From assembly GCA_933822405.4 (NCBI GenBank), contig CAKOGP040001717.1:1-23263 (forward strand): a stretch of 23,263 bases of DNA, given 5' to 3'. Origin of the DNA: Cylindrotheca closterium. Its lineage: Eukaryota; Bacillariophyta; Bacillariophyceae; Bacillariales; Bacillariaceae. A program made the position numbers and the translations under genes. Positions 15,791 to 23,263 of the stretch are shown one piece after another. Positions within the stretch are counted from its first letter, which is position 1. The number at the start of each line of letters is the position of its first letter. The notes beneath the pieces are model-generated. The model had not been told where the DNA came from, ran no database searches, and was given only the letters and a program-made list of their open reading frames with translations.

Positions 15791-18700
15791 ATGGGCACAA
15801 ATTTGGTCAATGAGAAAGCGAAGGAACAGACGATGGAAGAATCAGACGTCGTTAACAATCAAGAACTTCACAGATGCTTGAAAACACAAAGATGTTTGGA
15901 AAACACTTCTACAAGTCGAAAACGGAGGACATGTTCGAAGCTTCTGAATGCAATGGTCAGTATGGCCATTGCATCGCATGTACTTCATGTTCAAGATAGC
16001 ATGTCAGTTCATGCATTTTTTTACCAAATAAACACGGCGCGTCACTTGAACTTGTCCCAGGGGAAGCCTTGGAGAATACGGAAGAGTGGAGACGCTCGTG
16101 TTTCTGTTCCAAGTTATTACAGCAAACTCGAAGACCACGACAGACCATTGTCGGACCGCCTTTCGCTATATTCTTACAATCTACAAAACCATAGAAGCCA
16201 ACGCAATCCAAAGACCGCGAAGTCGCTTTCCTTCTTTTTGAGAGACAATCCGATTATCGATGCCCAAAATGATTCGGATCTACCTTCAAACCTATCACAA
16301 GCATTAATGCTGGCTACCAGGACTGCAGGAGAAAGTGGAGATTATAGACTGATACTACATCTTGTAGAATCAAGCGTCAAATTTGCAAATGGAAACCCAA
16401 TCTTATCTCCACGAATCTTCGGAGAAGCTTTGAATTCACTGTCTCAAACAAAGGCCAATGCTTCAAAATTGAAGCATATTTGGGCACTCGCGACTTCCAG
16501 CGAAACCATTCTAACACATCCCTTAACCGCATTTGAGCTCAACATCTTCATGAAAGCTCTCGCTAAACTGGGTCGTATTCGATCAAGCATCGACATGTTT
16601 ATGCAACATACAAATGAATGCAATGAAAACGTATACATTATCCCTGATGCTTACACCGCCAGCACATTGTTCACGATCTTGAGAGACTCCATCAATGCTG
16701 ATCAGAAACAGGAAAGAGAATCGGTCCCTCAGTCACGACGCACGGATTCAGCATTGCAATCAAGGTTGAAAAATGTCTCGAGATCTCCGGCTTGGCAATG
16801 GAATACAGCTGTTGATCTTTTGCATGTCTTTGATTTCGAAGATTTCCGCTGGAACAACCATGTGTATTCCACACTTCTCAAGCTGCATGAAAAGGCGGCG
16901 GCGAATTTCCCTCAACATATAAACGGGTCAGAGATTACAGCTGCAATTATTGGTGACATGAGCCAGAAAAACATTCTTCCGGATGAAATAACATGTTCGC
17001 TTGTCGTTAAATGCATTGGAGACCCCTCTGGTAATCCAATGGCCTGGAAAGATTCGATTGGTTTCTTAAGACGAATGTCAAAGGAAAAAGCCCTACCGAT
17101 GCCAAATGTCTTCGTTTACTCCGCTGCAATCGTCGCTTGTGCGCGTTGCTCAGAATTCGAGGCAGCCCTTGAATTACTGGAAGAGATGCGAGGCGACACT
17201 AGAGCACTGTTGGGTGCAACCGCCCATGGGCCAACTGCTCCTGCACCCAATGCTTGGGTGTACAATGCTGTCCTTCTAGCTATCAACGACCAGAAGAATC
17301 ATCGTAAAAGGAACCACAACCCTGAGCGGAACAAATCACGCACGAACAAAGGTCGCGTAGAGCTCGCAATGCAGTTGTTTGAGCAAATGAAGAGTGACTT
17401 TGCGAGTGGATCAGAGAATCTACAACCGGATACGGTCACTTACAATATCGTGTTATCTATCATGGGAACAGAAAACCCGCCTTCCGAAGAGTCTTTGATC
17501 TCACTCCTTGATGACATGGTGCAGAATGGGATCCCACGAGATGCCATTACTTACAGAAACGCAATAATGGCATCGCCTTCTGGAAAGAGAACAAGACGGT
17601 TGCTCCTGAGGTGCCTTGATGACGATCTTTTAATCACTAGGTCATTGGAAACGTTACAGGGGAAGGCCGCGAATGCGATGACATTCATCTTCAATAGTGC
17701 CCTTTTGACAGCCGCATCACGTGGCAGCCTAAAATACTTCACAAGTATAGTATCGCTGATGCAAGAGCATGACATTGAACCTAGTGATGACACCACATCT
17801 CACATAATCACAATTGTTGGAAGAAGCGGCAACTCAAAGTTGCTTCCAAAATTTCTTTCGGCGTTGAATGAAGATGTCAGATTTGTTGAATTTCAGAGTG
17901 AACTTCTGACAAAAACAGGTATATGGTTGGGTCAAGACTGGTTGCCGAAGCTGAGCAATACTCACTACTACGAAGCCACTACTGTATGTCTTGATGACAA
18001 TAACATCGTAGATGCTCACCGAGGATTTCACACCATGAAAAGCAAGGGTATAGTACCGCATTCAGATTGCGCTGAGGAGTTTGCTGTTGCATATGCACGA
18101 GCTGCAATTAATATTATTAGGGGTGGAAATGATGTGATACATCAGACTGCCAAAATGCCTCCCAAGCAGCTTGCTCAAAACGCCTACAGAATTGCTGCAG
18201 CTATTAGTAGGCCATCGCCATCAACCATGAAACTTGTTGCAACATCATGTGCAATGGCAGAACAGTGGTGGATGGCGCAAAAACTTCTGCGTTCTGTTCA
18301 AATAATGGTCGTGTCGGAAAGTGACCGACTATTGAATTCCAAACAAATTCTGTGTGATCTCCAAAGTAATTTGCTCCGAGAGTGTGCATACCAGGGAAAC
18401 ATAACAGCTGCGCTTTGGTTGGTGAAGGACATTCAACATTTTGCAGCAACACAGATTCATCCAAAAAATTTAGAAGTGTTACCTTCCGAACATGATCTGG
18501 ATGCCATGCCTCGCAGCGTCATCGATGAGATATCTCTGGAACAAAGCGGTGTTCACATGAGACCAGCAAACTGGATTTCTGTTATCAAAGCAGCTCGAAA
18601 GTCTGGACATTGGAGAGTATGTGTAAATACGCTTCAATTCTTGCGACCATACGTTTCCAAAACCAATCCTTCCTATTCTGGAACGGGTGATGATGAATTG

Positions 18701-19501
18701 CAATGGAAAAATTACAAAAAGTTGGTCCCAGCTTTAGTACATGCAACTGCTTGTCTCGAGATGAGGTCTCAATACGCATGGGCTGTCCGTGCAATCAAGG
18801 ATTGGGTTTCATGGAGTGGTAGAAGGGCTCCGCCTCAGGCAGTCTTGTCTGCCGTCCGAGTTTTAAGCGCACGAGGACAAGGCAACGAGGCGAAGGATCT
18901 TCTCTATGAAACTATGAATCATCCTTCGATTCTTGGAAATAAACAGGATGGCGAAGGGCAAGAAGAAATGCTATATTGTGCGGCATGCACTGCTCTACAT
19001 CGGAATGGATTATATGACGACGCAGACGAGATCTACGTCTCTGGTGTATCAAGCGGCTATCTTGGGTACTCTTTCCGTCCTGGGACCGAAGCAATGGTGT
19101 TGGATCTACATGGCCTCAATGTTGCTTTGGCACATTCCGCAGTTCGTGTTGCAATGAGACAGCTGACCACAATGCCAGAGGGGCAAAAAAAATCAGAATT
19201 GATGATCATCACTGGCAGAGGGCGCAACTCTGCGTTTCATCTCCGACCTGTTCTTCGTCCTGAGATTCAGAGGATGTTGCTTGAAGAGTTTTATCCACCG
19301 CTAAACACTGTTTCGGCTCCTGGCAATATGGGTGCTTTGATTGTCAATGCAGATGACATCCATAGATGGCAGGAACATCAGGAAGGGCAGAAAGGAGCGC
19401 GAATGCTTGCTGTTGCAGCCGCAATTAAGGACTTTTCCTCTAATAGACTGCGGAAGAGTATAGTCTTGTCAATCGAGGAAAACAAAAAAACTCTTGATTA
19501 G
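15791..19501 (+). CDS. Large PPR-SMR protein, probably organellar RNA factor
   Basis: Single exon, 1236 residues from the first ATG (15791); the frame before it opens at GTG only. The centre carries pentatricopeptide repeats, for example NVFVYSAAIVACARCSEFEA (about 437), NAWVYNAVLLAIND (about 484), DTVTYNIVLSIM (about 547) and DAITYRNAIMAS (about 585), each with the helix-turn-helix pattern and -LFEQMK-type ends. The C-terminus is an SMR domain: LDLHG at 1104-1108 and TGRG at 1141-1144, followed by RN where TGxGxHS is typical. Plant PPR-SMR proteins such as GUN1 and SVR7 act on plastid or mitochondrial RNA; target and organelle cannot be read from sequence. An internal Met55 (15953) would start a hydrophobic, presequence-like N-terminus with a VHAFF site. 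I infer an organellar RNA-binding function. Confidence 0.9.
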   Translation: MGTNLVNEKAKEQTMEESDVVNNQELHRCLKTQRCLENTSTSRKRRTCSKLLNAMVSMAIASHVLHVQDSMSVHAFFYQINTARHLNLSQGKPWRIRKSGDARVSVPSYYSKLEDHDRPLSDRLSLYSYNLQNHRSQRNPKTAKSLSFFLRDNPIIDAQNDSDLPSNLSQALMLATRTAGESGDYRLILHLVESSVKFANGNPILSPRIFGEALNSLSQTKANASKLKHIWALATSSETILTHPLTAFELNIFMKALAKLGRIRSSIDMFMQHTNECNENVYIIPDAYTASTLFTILRDSINADQKQERESVPQSRRTDSALQSRLKNVSRSPAWQWNTAVDLLHVFDFEDFRWNNHVYSTLLKLHEKAAANFPQHINGSEITAAIIGDMSQKNILPDEITCSLVVKCIGDPSGNPMAWKDSIGFLRRMSKEKALPMPNVFVYSAAIVACARCSEFEAALELLEEMRGDTRALLGATAHGPTAPAPNAWVYNAVLLAINDQKNHRKRNHNPERNKSRTNKGRVELAMQLFEQMKSDFASGSENLQPDTVTYNIVLSIMGTENPPSEESLISLLDDMVQNGIPRDAITYRNAIMASPSGKRTRRLLLRCLDDDLLITRSLETLQGKAANAMTFIFNSALLTAASRGSLKYFTSIVSLMQEHDIEPSDDTTSHIITIVGRSGNSKLLPKFLSALNEDVRFVEFQSELLTKTGIWLGQDWLPKLSNTHYYEATTVCLDDNNIVDAHRGFHTMKSKGIVPHSDCAEEFAVAYARAAINIIRGGNDVIHQTAKMPPKQLAQNAYRIAAAISRPSPSTMKLVATSCAMAEQWWMAQKLLRSVQIMVVSESDRLLNSKQILCDLQSNLLRECAYQGNITAALWLVKDIQHFAATQIHPKNLEVLPSEHDLDAMPRSVIDEISLEQSGVHMRPANWISVIKAARKSGHWRVCVNTLQFLRPYVSKTNPSYSGTGDDELQWKNYKKLVPALVHATACLEMRSQYAWAVRAIKDWVSWSGRRAPPQAVLSAVRVLSARGQGNEAKDLLYETMNHPSILGNKQDGEGQEEMLYCAACTALHRNGLYDDADEIYVSGVSSGYLGYSFRPGTEAMVLDLHGLNVALAHSAVRVAMRQLTTMPEGQKKSELMIITGRGRNSAFHLRPVLRPEIQRMLLEEFYPPLNTVSAPGNMGALIVNADDIHRWQEHQEGQKGARMLAVAAAIKDFSSNRLRKSIVLSIEENKKTLD

Positions 19502-19804
19502 GATGAGATAGGGTACATTTCAACCCAAAATTGAACAGGAATCACATCAGTTGAATCGGTTAATGATGGAACTAGACAATACCACTACGATTTTACCCGT
19601 CTATTACTGTACCTTACTCTTGATATATTAATCCCGTAGTAGTAGTACCTGGTACTCGTACGAGAAGGTAAAAATAGTTGTGGGATGACGTCCAGACCTC
19701 TAGTAGACAACACGCGCCTCACAGACCTCAGACCTCACCCTCAACACTCAACACCATCTGTGCTGAACCTCCCAGATCTCATCTACCTTTCAAATTCCAA
19801 CAAC
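19502..19804. other. Spacer between PPR-SMR and mitochondrial L3 genes
   Basis: It holds the 3' end of the PPR gene and the promoter/5' leader of the L3 gene, with a TACTGTA at 19605-19611. From 19685 an ATG opens in frame with L3, but the 40 codons it adds look like a leader rather than protein. No other gene is seen. Confidence 0.45.
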
Positions 19805-20974
19805 ATGCTATGCATTCGAAGCATTACCAGAGTGTTGAAAGCGACTGTAAATAGTCGAATGCCGAAGGCCGTAAAAGTTCCCGAGCTTCGTGGTTGGTAC
19901 TCTCAATCAGCATCTTTGATGAAGATTTACGGTTTTGGTGGCGACAAAGAAATGTCTGAGGATGAGATGCAAAAGATCCTAAACGACGAAGAGCAGAAGA
20001 TGAAAGAGCAAGAAGCTGCGAAGAATTTTCCAAATTGGAAACCAGGGGAAAGAAAACGTCCGCTGATCAAGACGTACAGTGAGGAAGAGTTTTTAAGAGA
20101 ACTGATGCCTGAAAAGTACGTCGACGATCAAATCTGGACTCTCCGAGACAGGCGATGTGGTGCGCTGGCCATTAAAGTTGGAATGATGCCTGTGTGGGAC
20201 GACTGGGGTGTTCGCCACGGCTGTACCGTGCTCTGGTTGAACCGAAATATTGTCATGGGTCACAAGACGGTCGATAAGCATGGGTATTCTGCAATACAGG
20301 TAGCTGCTGGAGAAAGGAAATCAAAGAATGTCGGAAAATGTGCTTCAGGCCAGTTTCATCAAAGTAAAGACCTGAAGGAGATGCCACCCTATATTATTCG
20401 AGAATTTCGAGTCACGGATGAAGAGAACCTGCTGCCACTGCACTCCACAATTCATGCCAGGCATTTCGTCCCCGGGCAAAACCTTGATGTTGCAGCAGTT
20501 TCTAAAGGAAAAGGATTTCAAGGAGCCATGAAGCGACACAACTTTTCTGGAATGCCTGCCTCTCATGGTACTTCGTTGAGCCACCGCGCCCTTGGATCGA
20601 CCGGACAATGTCAGGATCCTGGTAAAGTCTTCAAAGGAAAGAAAATGGCAGGTCGAATGGGCGGTGAACGCGTTTCCGTTCAAAATCTAAGAGTGGTAAA
20701 GGTTGATAGAGGTCGCGATCTTTTGTATGTATCGGGTGCTGTCCCTGGACAAAGGGGCGCATTAGTCGAGATCCGGGACGCAGTCAAGAAACCTCTCTGG
20801 GATACCGATATGGTTATGGACTCAATAAAACGACCACCACTACCCACCTTTCAATACGATACTGAGATTGATGGCAACGGAAAATGCTACGAAGAACTCA
20901 TGCCTGCTTGCAAGGACGATCCACTAGATCCTGACTACCTGGACACTACAATTCAAATCAAAGCTCAAGCATAG
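19805..20974 (+). CDS. MRPL3: Mitochondrial large-subunit ribosomal protein L3 (uL3m)
   Basis: Intronless. From the ATG at 19805 the protein has 389 residues. I prefer this start because it gives a basic, Arg/Ser-rich mitochondrial presequence (MLCIRSITRVLKATVNSRM) and has A at -3; an upstream in-frame ATG at 19685 would add 40 residues without targeting character. The uL3 core is clear: ALAIKVGMMPVWDDWGVRHG, GHKTVDKHGYSAIQVAAG, then VAAVSKGKGFQGAMKRHNF, HGTSLSHRALGSTGQCQDPG, KVFKGKKMAGRMG and VQNLRVVKVD. The loop HGTSLSHRALGSTG and KGKKMAGRMG reach the peptidyl-transferase centre in bacterial and mitochondrial ribosomes. A charged segment (about 35-75) before the core and a C-terminal extension of about 50 residues are usual in mitochondrial forms. 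Plastid L3 is less likely because no signal peptide is present. Confidence 0.92.
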   Translation: MLCIRSITRVLKATVNSRMPKAVKVPELRGWYSQSASLMKIYGFGGDKEMSEDEMQKILNDEEQKMKEQEAAKNFPNWKPGERKRPLIKTYSEEEFLRELMPEKYVDDQIWTLRDRRCGALAIKVGMMPVWDDWGVRHGCTVLWLNRNIVMGHKTVDKHGYSAIQVAAGERKSKNVGKCASGQFHQSKDLKEMPPYIIREFRVTDEENLLPLHSTIHARHFVPGQNLDVAAVSKGKGFQGAMKRHNFSGMPASHGTSLSHRALGSTGQCQDPGKVFKGKKMAGRMGGERVSVQNLRVVKVDRGRDLLYVSGAVPGQRGALVEIRDAVKKPLWDTDMVMDSIKRPPLPTFQYDTEIDGNGKCYEELMPACKDDPLDPDYLDTTIQIKAQA

Positions 20975-21409
20975 TCAGAGTACTCATTTTCTATCTCAAT
21001 CTATCGCTCGTATCTTAACACAAGAGTATTGTGCTCTGTGGTCCTACCGGCGTGAGAGTAAATACAGTCAGGGCACCCCCTTCAGCGACATTTAAATTGG
21101 AGACACACCCCTTTAGGAGACAAAAATGTCTCATGTCTTCATGTTCGATCAATGTCTGATGTGGGAATGTTGAATGTCAGAGTCAGTCAGTCCTTTCGCC
21201 CGTTTACGTGTGACTGACAGACGTTAAGGACGAACTACAGACGATAGCCATAGACTGCCAGCAGCCAGCACCACAAGAGCCTCATTCAGATAAAAGGGGG
21301 ACCTCTTTCACTCTCTAGAAGGACATTTTGCGCTTCTGCACAAAAACAGAACCATTTTAAAATCGAACAAGCCAACTGATAAAAGCTCAGCCATTAGATT
21401 TGGAAGGAC
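20975..21409. other. Spacer before the pseudouridine synthase gene
   Basis: 435 bp with L3 3' flank and the pseudouridine synthase promoter/leader. A small inverted repeat (GAGACA-AAAA-TGTCTC) lies at 21117-21132, and short GTCA/GACA repeats cluster at about 21176-21250. No coding region or recognisable RNA gene is seen. Confidence 0.45.
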
Positions 21410-22418
21410 ATGTTTTGGGGGCTCTCCAAGATATCGAGTCTTGGGCTGCTTTCAAGATATAGATGTGGTTGTTCACGCCAATTGACATCGCTTTCAAACA
21501 CAACCAGCCTGTCAAAGCTAATTTCCAGCAGCACAAACTACTCAAGACGAGAATTAGAACGACTCATCGCGAGAGGAGGTGTCACAATCAAAGGAAAATG
21601 CGTTGAGCATCCCAGGATATCGATGGATGATTGGAAGGAGATAACGAAAGGGGGCGTGACGGTCAAGGTGAAGGGAAAGCCGGTAATCATCAAGCGAAAA
21701 GAAACGGTGCCAAGAGTATGGGCTGTGAATAAGGTTTCTGGTGAACTTGTTGGCGAGAAGGACCCACAAAATAGACCTTCAATGTTGGAACGATTGAAAA
21801 GAGGAGGTGTAGGAAGAAGGCACGACGATCATCTCAAAACAGTGGGCCGTTTAGATATTCCCACAGAAGGTTTAATTTTGGTAACAAACGACGGTAACTT
21901 TGCCAGGGATCTTGAGTTGCCATCAAACAAAATTCATAGAGTCTACAGGGCACGAATTTTTGGCAGCCTTAGACGAAATCAGCTCATGAGAATCAGAAAT
22001 GGTTTCTCTGGTTTTCAGCCGATGAAGGTCGAAGTGGAGAGGCGGCATAAAGCCACACGAGAATCGTCCAACACATGGATAAAAATTACAGCAACAGAGG
22101 GTCAAAACCGACAGATACGTAAAGTTTTCCAGTCTCTTGGAAGTAAGTATCCTACACTGTCATGAGCCTGTGGTAAGGTCGTCCAAAACTCATTCTCGTC
22201 TATTGCCTCCAGTGAGTGTCACCCGGCTGATCAGGATTTCATACGGTGATTATCAGCTCCACAGCATTCCACCCGGTCTAGCCATTCCTGTACCCTGGAA
22301 ACCTGTAGCAAACCAAAAGAGGAAGGGATCCCTGTTCAAAAAGAAGATCAAACATCACGAGGCAAAGAACCAAGAAACAGCATCCGTGAAGTGGACAAGA
22401 GGATTTCAATCATCATAG
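21410..22418 (+). CDS. RNA pseudouridine synthase, RsuA/RluB/RluE/RluF family, organelle-targeted
   Basis: Exons 21410-22142 and 22213-22418, separated by a 70-bp GTAAGT...CCTCCAG intron, give 312 residues; the splice joins LG-M-SVTRLIRI, the conserved end of the catalytic domain. The N-terminus (MFWGLSKISSLGLLSRYRCG) is basic and amphipathic, consistent with mitochondrial or plastid import. An S4 RNA-binding domain follows (about 33-75: LSKLISSS, YSRRELERLIARGGVTIKGK). The catalytic motif is GRLDIPTEGLILVTNDG with nucleophile Asp149. GQNRQIRKVF and RLIRISYGDYQL are the remaining family motifs. Bacterial members modify 16S or 23S rRNA, so an organellar rRNA substrate is inferred. The C-terminal tail is Lys-rich. 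The stop is three bases from that of the convergent NDUFAF3-like gene. Confidence 0.92.
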
Positions 22419-22421
22419 AAA

Positions 22422-23051
22422 TTAGTTTGATTCGTCGCTATCATCTTGGTGGAGAATTAGAGCTGCGCAGACTCTTCTATCCTCTGCGTTGAGTATGTTG
22501 AATGTCCCCATTGCGTTAGCCAAATCCATTGGTTCTACAACGAGCTCACTGTTTGTCTGGCGGAGTGAATCTCGAATTTCCTTCACAACCGAAGGAGAAA
22601 TCGTTCGGCTACTTCCAAGCAATAAGTACTCAAGTTTAGGTAGATACAGATCAATCGCCGCTAGGGACTCAGCAGTCAAGTTGCTGATAGTGTTGACGTT
22701 CCACATGAAACTCGCGTGAGGAAAACATAATATACTACCGTTTAGATGGACGATTCCCATGGACTTGTCCAATGTTTTATCGCTTGGATCAACTTTCTTC
22801 AGGATTTTATTAATGTCGAAGCCCGTGGTGGAGTGACCTTGCAAGATGATCTGGGTGAAACAAACTTTTTAGCATTGCGAAAGACGAGACAATCTGATAC
22901 AACGATAGGTCTTAGATACCTTTGGTATGAAGGAACCGCTGTTAAGCGACTCAGCCAGTAGATCTGTTCCATGACCATCCCAACTGAAGCACCTGAGTGG
23001 AACAGATGTGGTGGTCCTCTTGTGTATGCATGGGACCAGATATCTGATCAT
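22422..23051 (-). CDS. NDUFAF3: NDUFAF3-like mitochondrial complex I assembly factor (Mth938/DUF498 domain)
   Basis: Exon 1 runs 23051 to 22920 and exon 2 runs 22850 to 22422, with a 69-bp intron (22851-22919, GTATCT...CACCCAG, phase 0); 186 residues. Exon 1 encodes a basic mitochondrial presequence (MIRYLVPCIHKRTTTSVPLR). Exon 2 holds the whole domain: TTGFDIN, MGIVHLNGSILCFPHASFMW, LPKLEYLLLGSSR, VVEPMDLANAMGTFNILNAE and DRRVCAALI, the usual order of the Mth938/DUF498 fold in NDUFAF3. The human protein works with NDUFAF4 early in assembly of the Q-module of complex I at the inner membrane. An in-frame upstream ATG (23135) adds 28 residues rich in acidic charge and unlike a presequence, so I chose 23051. 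Expression may be influenced by the palindrome just upstream. Confidence 0.88.
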
Positions 23052-23091
23052 TGCGATTAGATTTTTGGAGGGAGACTGCAACGAAACGTGG

Positions 23092-23107
23092 AAACGTGTA
23101 CACGTTT
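23092..23107. promoter_or_regulatory. 16-bp perfect palindrome AAACGTGTACACGTTT
   Basis: The palindrome lies 41-56 bases upstream of the preferred NDUFAF3 ATG and contains two ACGT cores on opposite strands; the octamer GAAACGTG is also repeated directly (23083-23090 and 23091-23098). ACGT cores are typical of bZIP or bHLH binding sites. If the upstream ATG at 23135 were used this would be coding. The function is inferred. Confidence 0.4.
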
Positions 23108-23263
23108 TATCGAATTCTCTAGGCTCATATTTCATAATAAATGGGGTTGGGTATTTTTGAAAACCGCCGTATTTTTCGTACCACCTCTACGTGTCGTCAG
23201 CTTTCCTCATGAAATATCGTGAGATATGAATATGACGGAGGGCAGACCATTAGTTTTTGAAAA

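Noticed and set aside
19685..19804. Longer mitochondrial L3 starting at 19685
   Set aside because: The frame is open and the ATG is real, but the added 40 residues lack targeting character, whereas Met at 19805 begins a typical presequence. It is kept as an alternative.

Overview
The window looks like nuclear DNA of a photosynthetic stramenopile, most likely a diatom. This is inference from several sequence features. Introns are short (59-81 bp) and GT-AG. Organelle-type N-termini sit on eukaryotic housekeeping proteins. There is a CCT-domain regulator with the CCT motif at the C-terminus, a large organellar-type PPR-SMR protein, a Harbinger-like Myb/SANT ORF, and a decayed copy of what I take to be a repeated protein family of diatom genomes. 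No prokaryotic operon structure, rRNA, tRNA or CRISPR array was recognised.

Layout. 154-1074 (+) is a Myb/SANT-like, NAM-associated protein of the kind carried by PIF/Harbinger elements; a possible minus-strand transposase tail lies just beyond it (1110-1373). 1590-3034 (+) is a five-exon protein kinase with a 24-nt micro-exon. 3035-4340 holds no gene I can support. 4341-5568 (+) is a four-exon VTT/TVP38/TMEM64-type membrane protein. 6019-6887 (+) is a Tad2/ADAT2-type tRNA adenosine deaminase whose 3' end overlaps the convergent SLX9-like ribosome-biogenesis gene (6876-7481, -). 7670-8898 (-) is the CCT-domain protein.

8899-11819 is the accessory part. It has a phased 10-bp tandem repeat (9391-9460), then two matching arrays of about 30-bp-period hairpin repeats (9795-9940 and 10973-11122) that bracket roughly 1 kb with a heavily decayed coding sequence (9971-10770). 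This looks like a non-autonomous or degenerate element and is the least explained part of the window.

11820-12500 (-) is a WKF-domain protein (C7orf50-like), divergent from 12712-14295 (+), a possible LRR protein with a long disordered tail. 14408-15517 (-) is a secreted or organelle-targeted protein of unknown function, divergent from 15791-19501 (+), a 1236-residue PPR-SMR protein; the space between these two carries a pentanucleotide microsatellite. 19805-20974 (+) is mitochondrial ribosomal protein L3. 21410-22418 (+) is an RsuA/RluB-type pseudouridine synthase in two exons. Its stop codon is three bases from that of the convergent NDUFAF3-like complex I assembly factor (22422-23051, -).

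The genes do not form a pathway. Many of the recognisable ones act in RNA or ribosome biology (ADAT2, SLX9, the WKF protein, PPR-SMR, uL3m, pseudouridine synthase), probably because such single-copy housekeeping genes are easiest to recognise. Neighbours are densely packed in convergent and divergent pairs.
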